DNA of 7,539 bases from JAHEFT01 sp964443145. Lineage in GTDB: Bacteria > Pseudomonadota > Gammaproteobacteria > Xanthomonadales > SZUA-36. Below the pieces are notes generated by a model that ran no database searches, was not told where the DNA came from, and worked only from the letters and a program-made list of their open reading frames with translations. The stretch spans positions 1-7,539 of the forward strand of contig CAYUBS010000136.1 in NCBI GenBank assembly GCA_964443145.1, read 5' to 3'. The position numbers and the translations under genes were made by a program. Shown here piece by piece: positions 1 to 6,919 of the stretch (position 1 is the stretch's first letter; every line of letters begins with the position of its first letter).

Positions 1-2
1 CG

Positions 3-500
3 ATGGATCCAAAAACATATTCACGCCGTTCATTTCTCAGCAAACTCTGGATTCTGCTCGGAGCCCTCGCCTTCGCAGAAATAATCGCCCTGGTGATTAC
101 TTTTTTTAAACCCCGCGCCCCACGGACACTGGCGGCCGAGCAGGACGCTATCATTGTCGCCGGGGCCGTAGACAACTTCGAACCCGGTACCGTCAGCGCT
201 TTTGTCCGCGGCAAGTTCTACCTGGCCCGCATGGAAGATGGTGGCTTTCTGGCTATGTCCCGCACCTGCACCCACCTGAGCTGTTCGGTTCCCTGGGTAT
301 CCGGTGAAAACAAATTTGTCTGCCCCTGCCACTCCTCGGCATTCGACATTAAAGGGGATGTCATCAACCCCCCTGCACCACGGGCACTGGATCTCTACCC
401 GATCGCCATCGAAAATAATGTCATCAAGGTAGATACCCGAAAACCGATCAAACGATCGGCATTTTCTACAGACCAGGTGAGCTACCCGAAGCAGACATGA
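3..500 (+). CDS. Rieske [2Fe-2S] protein, bc1/b6f type, Tat-exported and membrane-anchored
   Basis: Likely the iron-sulfur subunit of a quinol-oxidising cytochrome bc-type complex, passing electrons from quinol to a c-type cytochrome on the periplasmic side. The 165-residue product starts with a twin-arginine motif (SRRSFL, residues 7-12) and a hydrophobic segment (about 15-35), typical of an uncleaved Tat anchor. The cluster-binding loops are CTHLSC (89-94) and CPCHSSAF (107-114). By family knowledge C89, H91, C107 and H110 bind the cluster, and C94 and C109 form the disulfide seen in bc1/b6f proteins. The protein is short but complete for a b6f-like Rieske protein. The usual Tyr after the second loop is Phe114, and the usual Gly after H110 is Ser111. 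The ATG is two bases from the window edge, so a start further upstream is not excluded, but the Tat motif directly after it supports this one. The stop overlaps the start of the octahaem cytochrome. AioB-like or dioxygenase-type Rieske proteins are less likely because they lack this disulfide pair. Confidence 0.93.
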   Translation: MDPKTYSRRSFLSKLWILLGALAFAEIIALVITFFKPRAPRTLAAEQDAIIVAGAVDNFEPGTVSAFVRGKFYLARMEDGGFLAMSRTCTHLSCSVPWVSGENKFVCPCHSSAFDIKGDVINPPAPRALDLYPIAIENNVIKVDTRKPIKRSAFSTDQVSYPKQT

Positions 501-2818
501 GCGGCATAAACAACAAGACTCCGGCCTGGGAAATAGCGGGCATTCTTGCCGCGATTGTGATCGTGATCTCCCTGCCGCTTTATTATTTCGTGTTCGAACA
601 AAACAAGAACGCTATTCCTGACCAGGATAACGCGGCATCATTTGTTGGCAGCAGCAACTGCCGCGACTGCCATAACCCTGAGTACGACAGCTGGGAGGGT
701 TCGCATCACGACCTGGCAATGGCTGTGGCCAGTGAAGAGACGGTGCTGGGTGATTTCAACAATACCGAGTTCACCTTGCATGGCATTACGTCGCGTTTTT
801 TCAAAAAAGAAGGCAAATTCTTCGTCTACACGAACGGACCGGGCGGGGAGATGGGTGAATTTGAAATCACGCATACCTTCGGCTGGTTCCCATTACAGCA
901 ATACCTGATCCCCTTCCCCGGCGGACGGCTGCAAACCCTGCACATCGCCTGGGATTCACGCGATAACCGTTGGTTCCGGGTACCGCCGGAAGGCCCGGTT
1001 GACCCGGACGACTGGCTGTACTGGACCAATGCCGCCCAGAACTGGAACGGCATGTGCGCACAGTGCCACTCCACCAATCTGGAAAAGAATTACGACCCGG
1101 AGACGGACAGCTATAACACCACCTGGTCGGATATCAACGTCGGTTGTGAAGCCTGCCACGGACCGGGCTCTGCGCATGTGAAATGGGCCGAAATGTCGGA
1201 AATGGCGCGCCCGCAAGCGTCGAATTTTGCATTAGCACAGAAGACATCCAACATAAGTTCCCGGGAACTGGTGGAACAATGCGCCCCCTGCCACTCGCGA
1301 CGTGGCGCCATTGGAGACGATCAACATACCGAAACGGACTTGCTGGATAATTTCCTGCCCAGCCTGCTGACCGAAAACCTGTACTTCGCCGATGGCCAGA
1401 TCCAGGATGAAGTCTACGTTTACGGTTCGTTCACCCAAAGCAAGATGTACCACCAGGATGTGCGCTGCAGCGACTGCCATGATGTGCACTCGATCAAGTT
1501 GGTGAAGGAAGGCAACGAGCTTTGCCTGCAGTGCCACAGGGGTGCGCAATATGACACTTCAGAGCACCACTTTCACAAGCAGGAAGGTGAAACGGGCGAG
1601 CCGATCAAATCAGCGGAAGGTGAAATCCTGTTCGAAGTCGGAACCGGTGCACAATGCGTGCAGTGCCACATGCCGGGACGCTACTACATGGGCGTGGATT
1701 TCCGTCCCGATCATAGTTTCCGTATACCCAACCCGGCTCTCGACGCCGCCATTGGCGCTCCTGATGCCTGCCTGCGTTGTCACCAGGACAAGGACTCCGC
1801 CTGGTCTCAAGAAAGCATGAACGAGTGGTATGGCCCCGGACAGACTGCCCATTACGGCAGCATCATAGCCCGCGGACGTGCGGGCGATCCCGCCGCACAG
1901 GAAGGTCTGCTGCAACTGGCCGGCGACCCGCTTTACCCGGTCATCGTACGGGCCACAGCACTGTCGCTGCTGGCTGCTTATCCGGATGAAGCAACGCTGC
2001 AGGCCATGCAGATTGCGTTGATGGACGAAGAAGCCCTGATCCGGCGGACCGCGATCGCCAGCATCCAGCCACCCAGCCAGGAGAAGCTGGCAAAACTGCT
2101 TGGACCGATGCTTTATGACCCGGTGAAGACCGTCCGAATCGAGGCCGCCAACCGGTTTGCCGGGGATTTAAGTCAATTGCTGGATGCCGACCAGCAGGCT
2201 TTGTATAAGACCGTCCTGCAGGAATACGAAGATGCCATGCTATATACGGCAGATTTCGCATCCGCCCGCCACAACCTCGCCAACCTGTATGCCGAACTGG
2301 ATCGACCGGAGGAGGCGATTCATCAGTACCAGGAAGCCTTGCGTATCGATAAGCAGTTCTTCCCGGCAGCAGCCAACCTGTCCGTGTTATACAACCAGAC
2401 GGGGCAGAACGAGAAGGCAGAGCAATTACTCAGAGAAGCGCTGAAGATAAACCCGGAACTTTATGAACTGGCCTACTCCCTGGGTCTGTTACTGGTAGAG
2501 ATGCAGCAATACCGTGAAGCGGTCGAATTCCTAGAACAGGCCGTGAATGGCTTGCCTGAACGCAGCCGAATCCACTACAACCTGGGCCTCCTCTACCAGC
2601 ACCTGCAAAGCCACGACCGTGCAGAGAGCCAACTGCGCGCAGCCCTGTCACTGGAGCCGCAGAACCTGGACTTCCAATACGGGCTGGCGGACCATTACCT
2701 GAAACTGGAGCGCTTCGAGGATGCACGGCCGATTGTGGAAGACATGGTTTCCATGCACCCCGAAAACCCCATTGGCAACCAGATGCTGAATTTCATCCGG
2801 CAAAACACGGGGCGTTAA
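497..2818 (+). CDS. Membrane-anchored octahaem cytochrome c with HEAT-like and TPR domains
   Basis: Predicted periplasmic electron-transfer protein of 773 residues. One N-terminal hydrophobic segment (about 12-33) has no clear cleavage site and probably anchors it in the inner membrane. Eight CXXCH haem c motifs start at C55, C187, C217, C262, C324, C343, C387 and C425, in a domain resembling the cytochrome c554/doubled-CXXCH group. An SHHDLA stretch (69-74) may supply distal His ligands. Residues about 464-560 look like HEAT-type alpha-helical pairs. Residues 588-757 are five consecutive 34-residue TPR units (starts 588, 622, 656, 690, 724), followed by a 16-residue tail. TPRs normally bind partner proteins, so the protein may dock to other complex members. 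Its ATG shares ATGA with the upstream Rieske stop and has no strong Shine-Dalgarno sequence, pointing to translational coupling. Function is inferred: it may accept electrons from the Rieske protein in place of cytochrome c1, or act as a reductase. No catalytic CXXCK-type site is visible. Confidence 0.92.
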   Translation: MSGINNKTPAWEIAGILAAIVIVISLPLYYFVFEQNKNAIPDQDNAASFVGSSNCRDCHNPEYDSWEGSHHDLAMAVASEETVLGDFNNTEFTLHGITSRFFKKEGKFFVYTNGPGGEMGEFEITHTFGWFPLQQYLIPFPGGRLQTLHIAWDSRDNRWFRVPPEGPVDPDDWLYWTNAAQNWNGMCAQCHSTNLEKNYDPETDSYNTTWSDINVGCEACHGPGSAHVKWAEMSEMARPQASNFALAQKTSNISSRELVEQCAPCHSRRGAIGDDQHTETDLLDNFLPSLLTENLYFADGQIQDEVYVYGSFTQSKMYHQDVRCSDCHDVHSIKLVKEGNELCLQCHRGAQYDTSEHHFHKQEGETGEPIKSAEGEILFEVGTGAQCVQCHMPGRYYMGVDFRPDHSFRIPNPALDAAIGAPDACLRCHQDKDSAWSQESMNEWYGPGQTAHYGSIIARGRAGDPAAQEGLLQLAGDPLYPVIVRATALSLLAAYPDEATLQAMQIALMDEEALIRRTAIASIQPPSQEKLAKLLGPMLYDPVKTVRIEAANRFAGDLSQLLDADQQALYKTVLQEYEDAMLYTADFASARHNLANLYAELDRPEEAIHQYQEALRIDKQFFPAAANLSVLYNQTGQNEKAEQLLREALKINPELYELAYSLGLLLVEMQQYREAVEFLEQAVNGLPERSRIHYNLGLLYQHLQSHDRAESQLRAALSLEPQNLDFQYGLADHYLKLERFEDARPIVEDMVSMHPENPIGNQMLNFIRQNTGR
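659..1783 (+). other. Eight CXXCH haem-binding sites (cytochrome domain)
   Basis: Within the cytochrome gene the motifs are CRDCH (659), CAQCH (1055), CEACH (1145), CAPCH (1280), CSDCH (1466), CLQCH (1523), CVQCH (1655) and CLRCH (1769); each number is the first base of the first Cys codon. A stretch of about 130 residues without a haem site separates the first from the second. The other seven are packed into about 240 residues. All have the standard two-residue spacing, so ordinary Ccm-type maturation would suffice. Confidence 0.93.
2258..2767 (+). other. Five tandem TPR units in the cytochrome C terminus
   Basis: Residues 588-757 divide into five units of exactly 34 residues with TPR signature positions: L-x-x-L-Y-x-x-L in the first helix, E-A-I/E-x-Y/L in the second, and P near the unit end in four of the five. 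Examples are ARHNLANLYAEL and IHYNLGLLYQHL. The repeats have diverged in DNA sequence, so this is a protein repeat and not a recent DNA duplication. Confidence 0.9.
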
Positions 2819-2827
2819 GCGGTTGCT

Positions 2828-3823
2828 TTATTGTTTGGAAAAAACGGCCTTCCAGTCATTTTTCATACTGACGATGATCCAGCCCTCTTCATCGGCCCGG
2901 TCCAGTGCCTTGTCCATTTTGCCCACATGGCTTTCGCGGTCATAGGCATACTCTCGCTCTGAGTCATCATGGTGAACGAACAGCCCCAGTCGCCGCCCTT
3001 CGCCGGCCGTCGTATATTCAACCATCTCAATGTCACCGTCTGAATTGCCGAAGGCCAGGATAGGCCGGCGGCCGATGTAGCGATGGATACCGACAGGCTT
3101 ACCCGCCTTATCATCAATGAAATGTATTTTTGGCTTGCGAACGATGACGCGTTTGCCGTCCTGCTCTACGTATTCCGTTTCAATGCTGGAGCCCACCACC
3201 TGCTCCGGAGGAATACCATACATCTGCTCGGTCACCGGGCGCATGAAAGCGATACCACCACCTGAAACGATAAACGTTTTAAAGCCATTCGCCCGTAAAT
3301 ATTCAAGCAGTTCCAACTGGGGTTGATACGCCAGTTCAGTAAAGACCCGGTCAAAACGTTTTTGTTTAGTTGTCGCCAGCCACTGCGAGGCTTGGTCAGT
3401 GAACTGCTCCGAGGTCATTCCCGCATGCGAAGCCATCAGAATTTCCATAACGCCTTGCATACCGGAAGCGGCAACGGTTTTCATATCGCCTTCCAAAACG
3501 GCCTTGAAAGGCTGTGTCGTTTTCCACTCGGGATGCTGCGGTGCTAAAGCTCTAACCCGGTCCACCGCAAACAACAACTGGGTATACATGGGGTATTCAA
3601 TCCACAAAGTGCCGTCGTTGTCGAAAGTCGCAATGCGCTCGGCGGGCTCGACATAGTCTGCACCAGACTGGTCCGAAACAGCCGTTACGAATTCGACGAT
3701 GGCGGTCTTAACCGGCCCGTTGTTCCATGACGGGAGGGGATCGCTTGCAAGCACACTGCAACACCAGCCCAACGATACAGCCAGGCACACAAAAACAGCA
3801 CTGAAAGCTCTCTTCCTACCCAT
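2828..3823 (-). CDS. Exported HAD-superfamily phosphohydrolase
   Basis: Predicted periplasmic phosphatase of 331 residues; the substrate is unknown. HAD motif I is FDNDGTLW with nucleophile D68 and acid/base D70. Motif II is S187 in FIVSGGG, motif III probably K242 (or K239), and motif IV GNSDGD (259-264), whose acidic residues would bind Mg2+. The insertion between motifs I and II (about 75-175) is mainly helical and forms a C1-type cap; together with the GNSDGD motif this recalls the phosphoserine phosphatase-like branch. An N-terminal signal peptide (basic MGRKR, hydrophobic core, VLA at 24-26) predicts SPase I cleavage and export. No lipobox is seen despite the two cysteines at 21-22. The ATG at 3823 was chosen because a good GAGGAA ribosome binding site lies 6 nt upstream and the signal peptide follows directly. 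A GTG at 3922, overlapping the upstream stop, would add 33 residues ahead of the signal peptide and is less likely. It is the last gene of the minus-strand cluster. Confidence 0.88.
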   Translation of the reverse strand: MGRKRAFSAVFVCLAVSLGWCCSVLASDPLPSWNNGPVKTAIVEFVTAVSDQSGADYVEPAERIATFDNDGTLWIEYPMYTQLLFAVDRVRALAPQHPEWKTTQPFKAVLEGDMKTVAASGMQGVMEILMASHAGMTSEQFTDQASQWLATTKQKRFDRVFTELAYQPQLELLEYLRANGFKTFIVSGGGIAFMRPVTEQMYGIPPEQVVGSSIETEYVEQDGKRVIVRKPKIHFIDDKAGKPVGIHRYIGRRPILAFGNSDGDIEMVEYTTAGEGRRLGLFVHHDDSEREYAYDRESHVGKMDKALDRADEEGWIIVSMKNDWKAVFSKQ

Positions 3824-3835
3824 AATAAATTCCTC
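3824..3835 (-). promoter_or_regulatory. Ribosome binding site deciding the HAD gene start
   Basis: On the minus strand GAGGAA (3835-3830) sits 6 nt before ATG at 3823-3821. This is the strongest Shine-Dalgarno match seen in the window. It favours this start over the in-frame GTG at 3922, which has no comparable site. Confidence 0.75.
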
Positions 3836-3864
3836 AAAAAAGCAGCCGGCACACCCGATCTGCT
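3836..3864 (-). terminator. Intrinsic terminator-like hairpin before the HAD gene
   Basis: Read on the minus strand, AGCAG (3864-3860) can pair with CTGCT (3845-3841). An inner CGG/CCG stem closes a GTGTG loop, with a small AT/G internal loop between the stems. A run of six T (3841-3836) follows at once, and the HAD Shine-Dalgarno sequence begins on the next base. The form is that of a short rho-independent terminator. It could end most transcripts after the serine hydrolase gene or attenuate HAD expression. The stem is short and interrupted, so strength is uncertain. Confidence 0.4.
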
Positions 3865-3918
3865 GAAAATGATAACAAAAAAAGTCATTTATGCACCGTA
3901 CTGATCGCAGGGCCAACT

Positions 3919-5358
3919 TCACTTCAGCTCGATTGCCTTCAGTACTTCCCGGGTTAAATCCCAGCGGTCAAATCCTTGTTCGCCGTAATCCAGTCCGCGC
4001 CGCACGATGACCAGATCATGCGATGGCACCACGATGACATACTGTCCCCGGTTACCGGCGGTGGCGTAAGCGTCTTTGGGCACGTCGTTTCTGTCATCCG
4101 GCACCAACCACCATTGACCGCCGTAAAAATTGCCAGTCTCAGCAGTTGCGGGCGCTGGAGTGCGAACAAATTCGATCCAGTCTTCGGATATCAGCCGATC
4201 GCCACCCCACATGCCACCGTTGAGGTAAAGCAATCCAAAACGGGCCAGGTCCCTTGCATTGGTGTACACCTGGCTGCTGAAAATGAAGTCACCAAACCGG
4301 TCGGTACTGACCAGCGTATTGCGCATGCCAATCCGGTCTAGCAACGCCTTTTGTGGAAACCCCAGGTAATCGTCCCCAAGAACTCTCTTCATGGCGTAGA
4401 CGGCCAGCAGCGCATCGTAATTCTCATAGTCCCAGAATGTTCCGGGCTCACGGATCATGCCCCGGCGCATGGCGCCCTCGGCCGAGCTGGCCCCTGCCCA
4501 GTAAGACAGACCAGAGCCGGTCGCATATTCCATTCCGAAGCTGTCTACAGGATAGAGCCCCGAAGACATGTTCAATACGTGCCTTAATGTAATTTCATCG
4601 CGCGGGTCACTTTCACCTGCGGCGACAGCGGGTAGCCAATCCAGCTCCAGTGGTACATCAAGTGCCATCCTGCCCTGGTCTACCAGCATGCCGATCAGCG
4701 TGACCGCAATACTCTTGGCCGTTGACCAGGTACGCGTCCGGGTATTCATGTCGAAGCCCTCAGCGTAACGCTCCAGGACAATTTCTCCGCCGTGCAGCAC
4801 CAGCAGGCTCAGCGTGTCCTGCTCTGAAGATTCACGATCAAAGGCCCAGTCCGAAGCGGCTTGCAAAGCGGCCGCATCAATATCACGGGAAAGCGGTATA
4901 TCAGCATCACGGTCGCCATCCGGCCACGGGATATTTTCAGCGCTGACTGCTGCGGGCGGCAACTCCAACAAAGGCAACGCAGCGATATCTTCGATGCCCT
5001 GATCAGGCGCCATGATGATACAGCCGATCCCTTCCCGGAAGGCGGCCGTCATGACCGGTCCTTCATTGGCCCCGCCCACCGAAACAAAACGCCTCTCAGC
5101 ATCAACCCGGTAAGCGCCACCGCGGGCGCTGCCTACACGGCCACCGAAGCGGACCATGTAAGCCAGTTCCTGCTCGAAAACCTGGTCCAGTGAACGCTGC
5201 GAAGTAAACAGTCCGTTACATGTCAGAACCGCTTGCACACCGTTGCGTATCAACTGTCGGTTAGCTTCGAAATAGTCGTAAGAGTCACTTTTTTGTGCCT
5301 GTAATATTACTGGAAATAGACATAGAAGTATTAGCCATTTAATTGATTTATATAACAT
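3919..5358 (-). CDS. Exported serine hydrolase of the class C beta-lactamase/PBP family
   Basis: Predicted periplasmic serine-active enzyme of 479 residues. A signal peptide spans about residues 1-22 (YKSIKW, hydrophobic core, ILQAQ). The beta-lactamase-like domain begins near residue 160. It has the catalytic SxxK tetrad STAK (S212, K215), the second motif Y-E-N (Y311, N313), and TAGNRGQY (433-440) at the place of the KTG-like third motif. Supporting family features are MSSGLYP (264-270) and ARDLARFGLLYLNGG. The region of about 130 residues before the catalytic domain (with C47 and C113) is a family-specific extension of unknown role. Members may be esterases, D-aminopeptidases or DD-peptidases, and few are true beta-lactamases, so a resistance role should not be assumed. 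The start is supported by TAAGGA, which includes the stop of the cardiolipin synthase gene 8 nt upstream; co-translation is likely. Confidence 0.9.
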   Translation of the reverse strand: MLYKSIKWLILLCLFPVILQAQKSDSYDYFEANRQLIRNGVQAVLTCNGLFTSQRSLDQVFEQELAYMVRFGGRVGSARGGAYRVDAERRFVSVGGANEGPVMTAAFREGIGCIIMAPDQGIEDIAALPLLELPPAAVSAENIPWPDGDRDADIPLSRDIDAAALQAASDWAFDRESSEQDTLSLLVLHGGEIVLERYAEGFDMNTRTRTWSTAKSIAVTLIGMLVDQGRMALDVPLELDWLPAVAAGESDPRDEITLRHVLNMSSGLYPVDSFGMEYATGSGLSYWAGASSAEGAMRRGMIREPGTFWDYENYDALLAVYAMKRVLGDDYLGFPQKALLDRIGMRNTLVSTDRFGDFIFSSQVYTNARDLARFGLLYLNGGMWGGDRLISEDWIEFVRTPAPATAETGNFYGGQWWLVPDDRNDVPKDAYATAGNRGQYVIVVPSHDLVIVRRGLDYGEQGFDRWDLTREVLKAIELK

Positions 5359-5369
5359 ATATTTCCTTA
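5359..5369 (-). promoter_or_regulatory. Ribosome binding site overlapping the cardiolipin synthase stop
   Basis: On the minus strand the upstream stop TAA (5369-5367) is the first part of TAAGGAA, followed by TATAT-like bases and ATG at 5358. Stop and Shine-Dalgarno share bases and the gap between genes is 8 nt. This supports an operon and fixes the start of the serine hydrolase. Confidence 0.75.
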
Positions 5370-6800
5370 AAGCACCGGACCCAGCATGCCCATCACGTTA
5401 TTCCAGAAGCGGTGAGCCAGCGACCAGTTATCAACATCCTCAAGATGCACGGGATTTGATGAAGCCAGGTAGACCTCCTGGCGCTCACGCATCACGCTGG
5501 TCAGGTCTGCATCCTGGAAAAGAATATTGTTTTCGTAATTCAGGTCAAAGCTACGCCGGTCCATATTGGCCGAACCGATCAGCGTGATGTCATCATCAAC
5601 CGTCATCGACTTGGTGTGCAACAACCCCCCAACGTACTCATGAATCTTGACGCCGGCCCCGAGCAGTTCGCGGTAGTAACTACGACTGGCAGCCGCAACC
5701 ACCCAGGAGTCGTTGCGGGCCGGAAAAATGATGGTTGTGTCGATACCCCGATGCGCCGCTGCACACAGAGCACTCTGCATCGATTCATCGGGCACGTAAT
5801 ATGGGGTGGTGATCAGAAGCTTTTTACGCGCCGAGTACATCAGGGTTGCAAAGACTTCTGGCATTGCCGAGTTTCGAACGGTTGGACCAGTCGCAATCAC
5901 CTGCGCAGGGAAACCCTCACCACCGGCAGGAATCGGCGCGTTCAACAGCCCGCGGATATCCTCGTCCACGTACGTCATCCAGTCGCCAATGAATATGTAC
6001 TGGTTCTGGCGCACGATCGGACCCTCAAAACGCATCAGCGCATCTACCCAGGGAGCAAAGTTGGGTTTTACGCGGAACTCCGGATCTGCGCAGTTCTGGC
6101 TTCCGCAATAGGTGATCAGGTCGTCAATGACTACGATCTTACGGTGGTTACGCAGGTCGATCCGACCGTGAAAAGGTCGCAACAGAGGGTTTCCAATCGG
6201 CAAAGCAACCGCAACATGAACCCCCGCTTCACCCATTCCCGCCCAGGTCTTCGACCGAATCATGGCGCGTGAACCCAGCCCGTCCGCCATGGCCCGACAG
6301 GTTACGCCACGGGCGGCAGCGCGCTTCAATGCCTCCACAACCTTAAGGCCGTTGTTGTCCTGCAGCCATATATAGAAAATCAAGTGAATATGATCGTGAG
6401 CCGCATCCATATCGGCGACAATGGCGTCAATACCGGCATTAGAGTCGGCCATCAGCGCCGCCGTATTACCACCAACCGGCGCAAAACCGTTAACTGCGCC
6501 GCCCATCCGAAAAAGAGGTTCGCAGTGTTCCGGAATCGAAGGATTGGACCGCGGATCATCAGTAAATAGCGGCGGTAACGTAGCGGGTAAGCTTTGTAAT
6601 ACCTCGCGTTTGCGGGCCACCCGCTTGCGACCGATACCGGTTTCACCCAACAAAATGTAGATCACAATTCCAAAGCCGGGCAAAAGGGTAATCACCATCA
6701 CCCAAGCCACCCGTGAGGCTGGTTGCCGGTGCGGTCGTAAGACAGCCCGCAGCAACACACCCAACCATAGCAGTACGAAGGCAGCGTAAAGTAATTTCAT
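5367..6800 (-). CDS. cls: Cardiolipin synthase, ClsA type (phospholipase D superfamily)
   Basis: Inner-membrane enzyme that by family knowledge joins two phosphatidylglycerol molecules into cardiolipin and glycerol. The 477-residue product is close to the usual ClsA length. Two N-terminal hydrophobic segments (about 3-20 and 31-52) form the PLDc_N membrane region. Two HKD catalytic motifs follow: H219-K221-D226 (NHRKIVVIDD) and H395-K397-D402 (LHTKSMTVDDD), each followed by a Gly-Ser pair (CGSQN, IGSANMD). Blocks typical of ClsA include HIHLIFYIWLQ (137-147), TTPYYVPDES (331-340) and GGLLHTKS. All catalytic residues are present, so the gene looks functional. It is the first gene of the minus-strand cluster and is divergent from the MTHFR-like gene. 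No strong Shine-Dalgarno sequence precedes the ATG, so expression may be modest, but the start gives the normal family N terminus. A non-Cls phospholipase D is less likely given the membrane region and block order. Confidence 0.95.
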   Translation of the reverse strand: MKLLYAAFVLLWLGVLLRAVLRPHRQPASRVAWVMVITLLPGFGIVIYILLGETGIGRKRVARKREVLQSLPATLPPLFTDDPRSNPSIPEHCEPLFRMGGAVNGFAPVGGNTAALMADSNAGIDAIVADMDAAHDHIHLIFYIWLQDNNGLKVVEALKRAAARGVTCRAMADGLGSRAMIRSKTWAGMGEAGVHVAVALPIGNPLLRPFHGRIDLRNHRKIVVIDDLITYCGSQNCADPEFRVKPNFAPWVDALMRFEGPIVRQNQYIFIGDWMTYVDEDIRGLLNAPIPAGGEGFPAQVIATGPTVRNSAMPEVFATLMYSARKKLLITTPYYVPDESMQSALCAAAHRGIDTTIIFPARNDSWVVAAASRSYYRELLGAGVKIHEYVGGLLHTKSMTVDDDITLIGSANMDRRSFDLNYENNILFQDADLTSVMRERQEVYLASSNPVHLEDVDNWSLAHRFWNNVMGMLGPVL

Positions 6801-6880
6801 GTCCAGAAGGTCACCGATGAATAGATGAAACAGTTTAACGCAGCTTGGGTTGCATCGCTTCGGCGGCTAAACTAGCCCCC
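6801..6880. promoter_or_regulatory. Divergent intergenic region with a small dyad
   Basis: This 80-base segment separates the cardiolipin synthase start (minus) from the MTHFR-like reading frame (plus) and must hold promoters for at least one of them. On the plus strand TTGGGT (6845-6850) and TAAACT (6868-6873) are 17 bases apart, a weak sigma70-like match. The latter lies within a perfect inverted repeat, GGCTA-AAC-TAGCC (6865-6877). No convincing minus-strand promoter could be picked out. Confidence 0.3.
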
Positions 6881-6919
6881 ATGAATAAACAACCCAAAAC
6901 TGCTGAATTGGAAAATTGA
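6881..6919 (+). other. Twelve-codon ORF in frame with, and directly before, the MTHFR-like gene
   Basis: ATG at 6881 opens MNKQPKTAELEN and ends at TGA 6917-6919. The next codon, TTG at 6920, continues in the same frame as the MTHFR-like protein with no gap. It has no Shine-Dalgarno sequence (the ATG follows CCCCC). It could be a short leader peptide coupled to the next start. It could also be the true N terminus of the enzyme, cut off by a single nonsense change (TGG to TGA would restore Trp), or plain chance. Confidence 0.35.

Noticed and set aside
1232..1915. Minus-strand frames of about 100 codons inside the cytochrome gene
   Set aside because: They overlap the haem-binding coding region, have no recognisable domains, and their openness follows from the codon bias of the real gene.
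3919..5358. Serine hydrolase as an antibiotic-resistance beta-lactamase
   Set aside because: The SxxK and YxN motifs fit the broad family, but there is a long N-terminal extension, the third motif is not KTG, and the neighbours are housekeeping-type envelope genes with no mobile-element signs.
5616..6272. Plus-strand open frame of 218 codons opposite the cardiolipin synthase gene
   Set aside because: It lies entirely antisense to a clear ClsA gene with both HKD motifs, and its translation is low-complexity-free but resembles no family and has no signal or RBS support.
6917..6919. TGA read as selenocysteine or Trp
   Set aside because: MTHFR-like proteins have no catalytic selenocysteine at the N terminus, no SECIS-like hairpin is evident directly downstream, and all other genes use TGA or TAA as ordinary stops.
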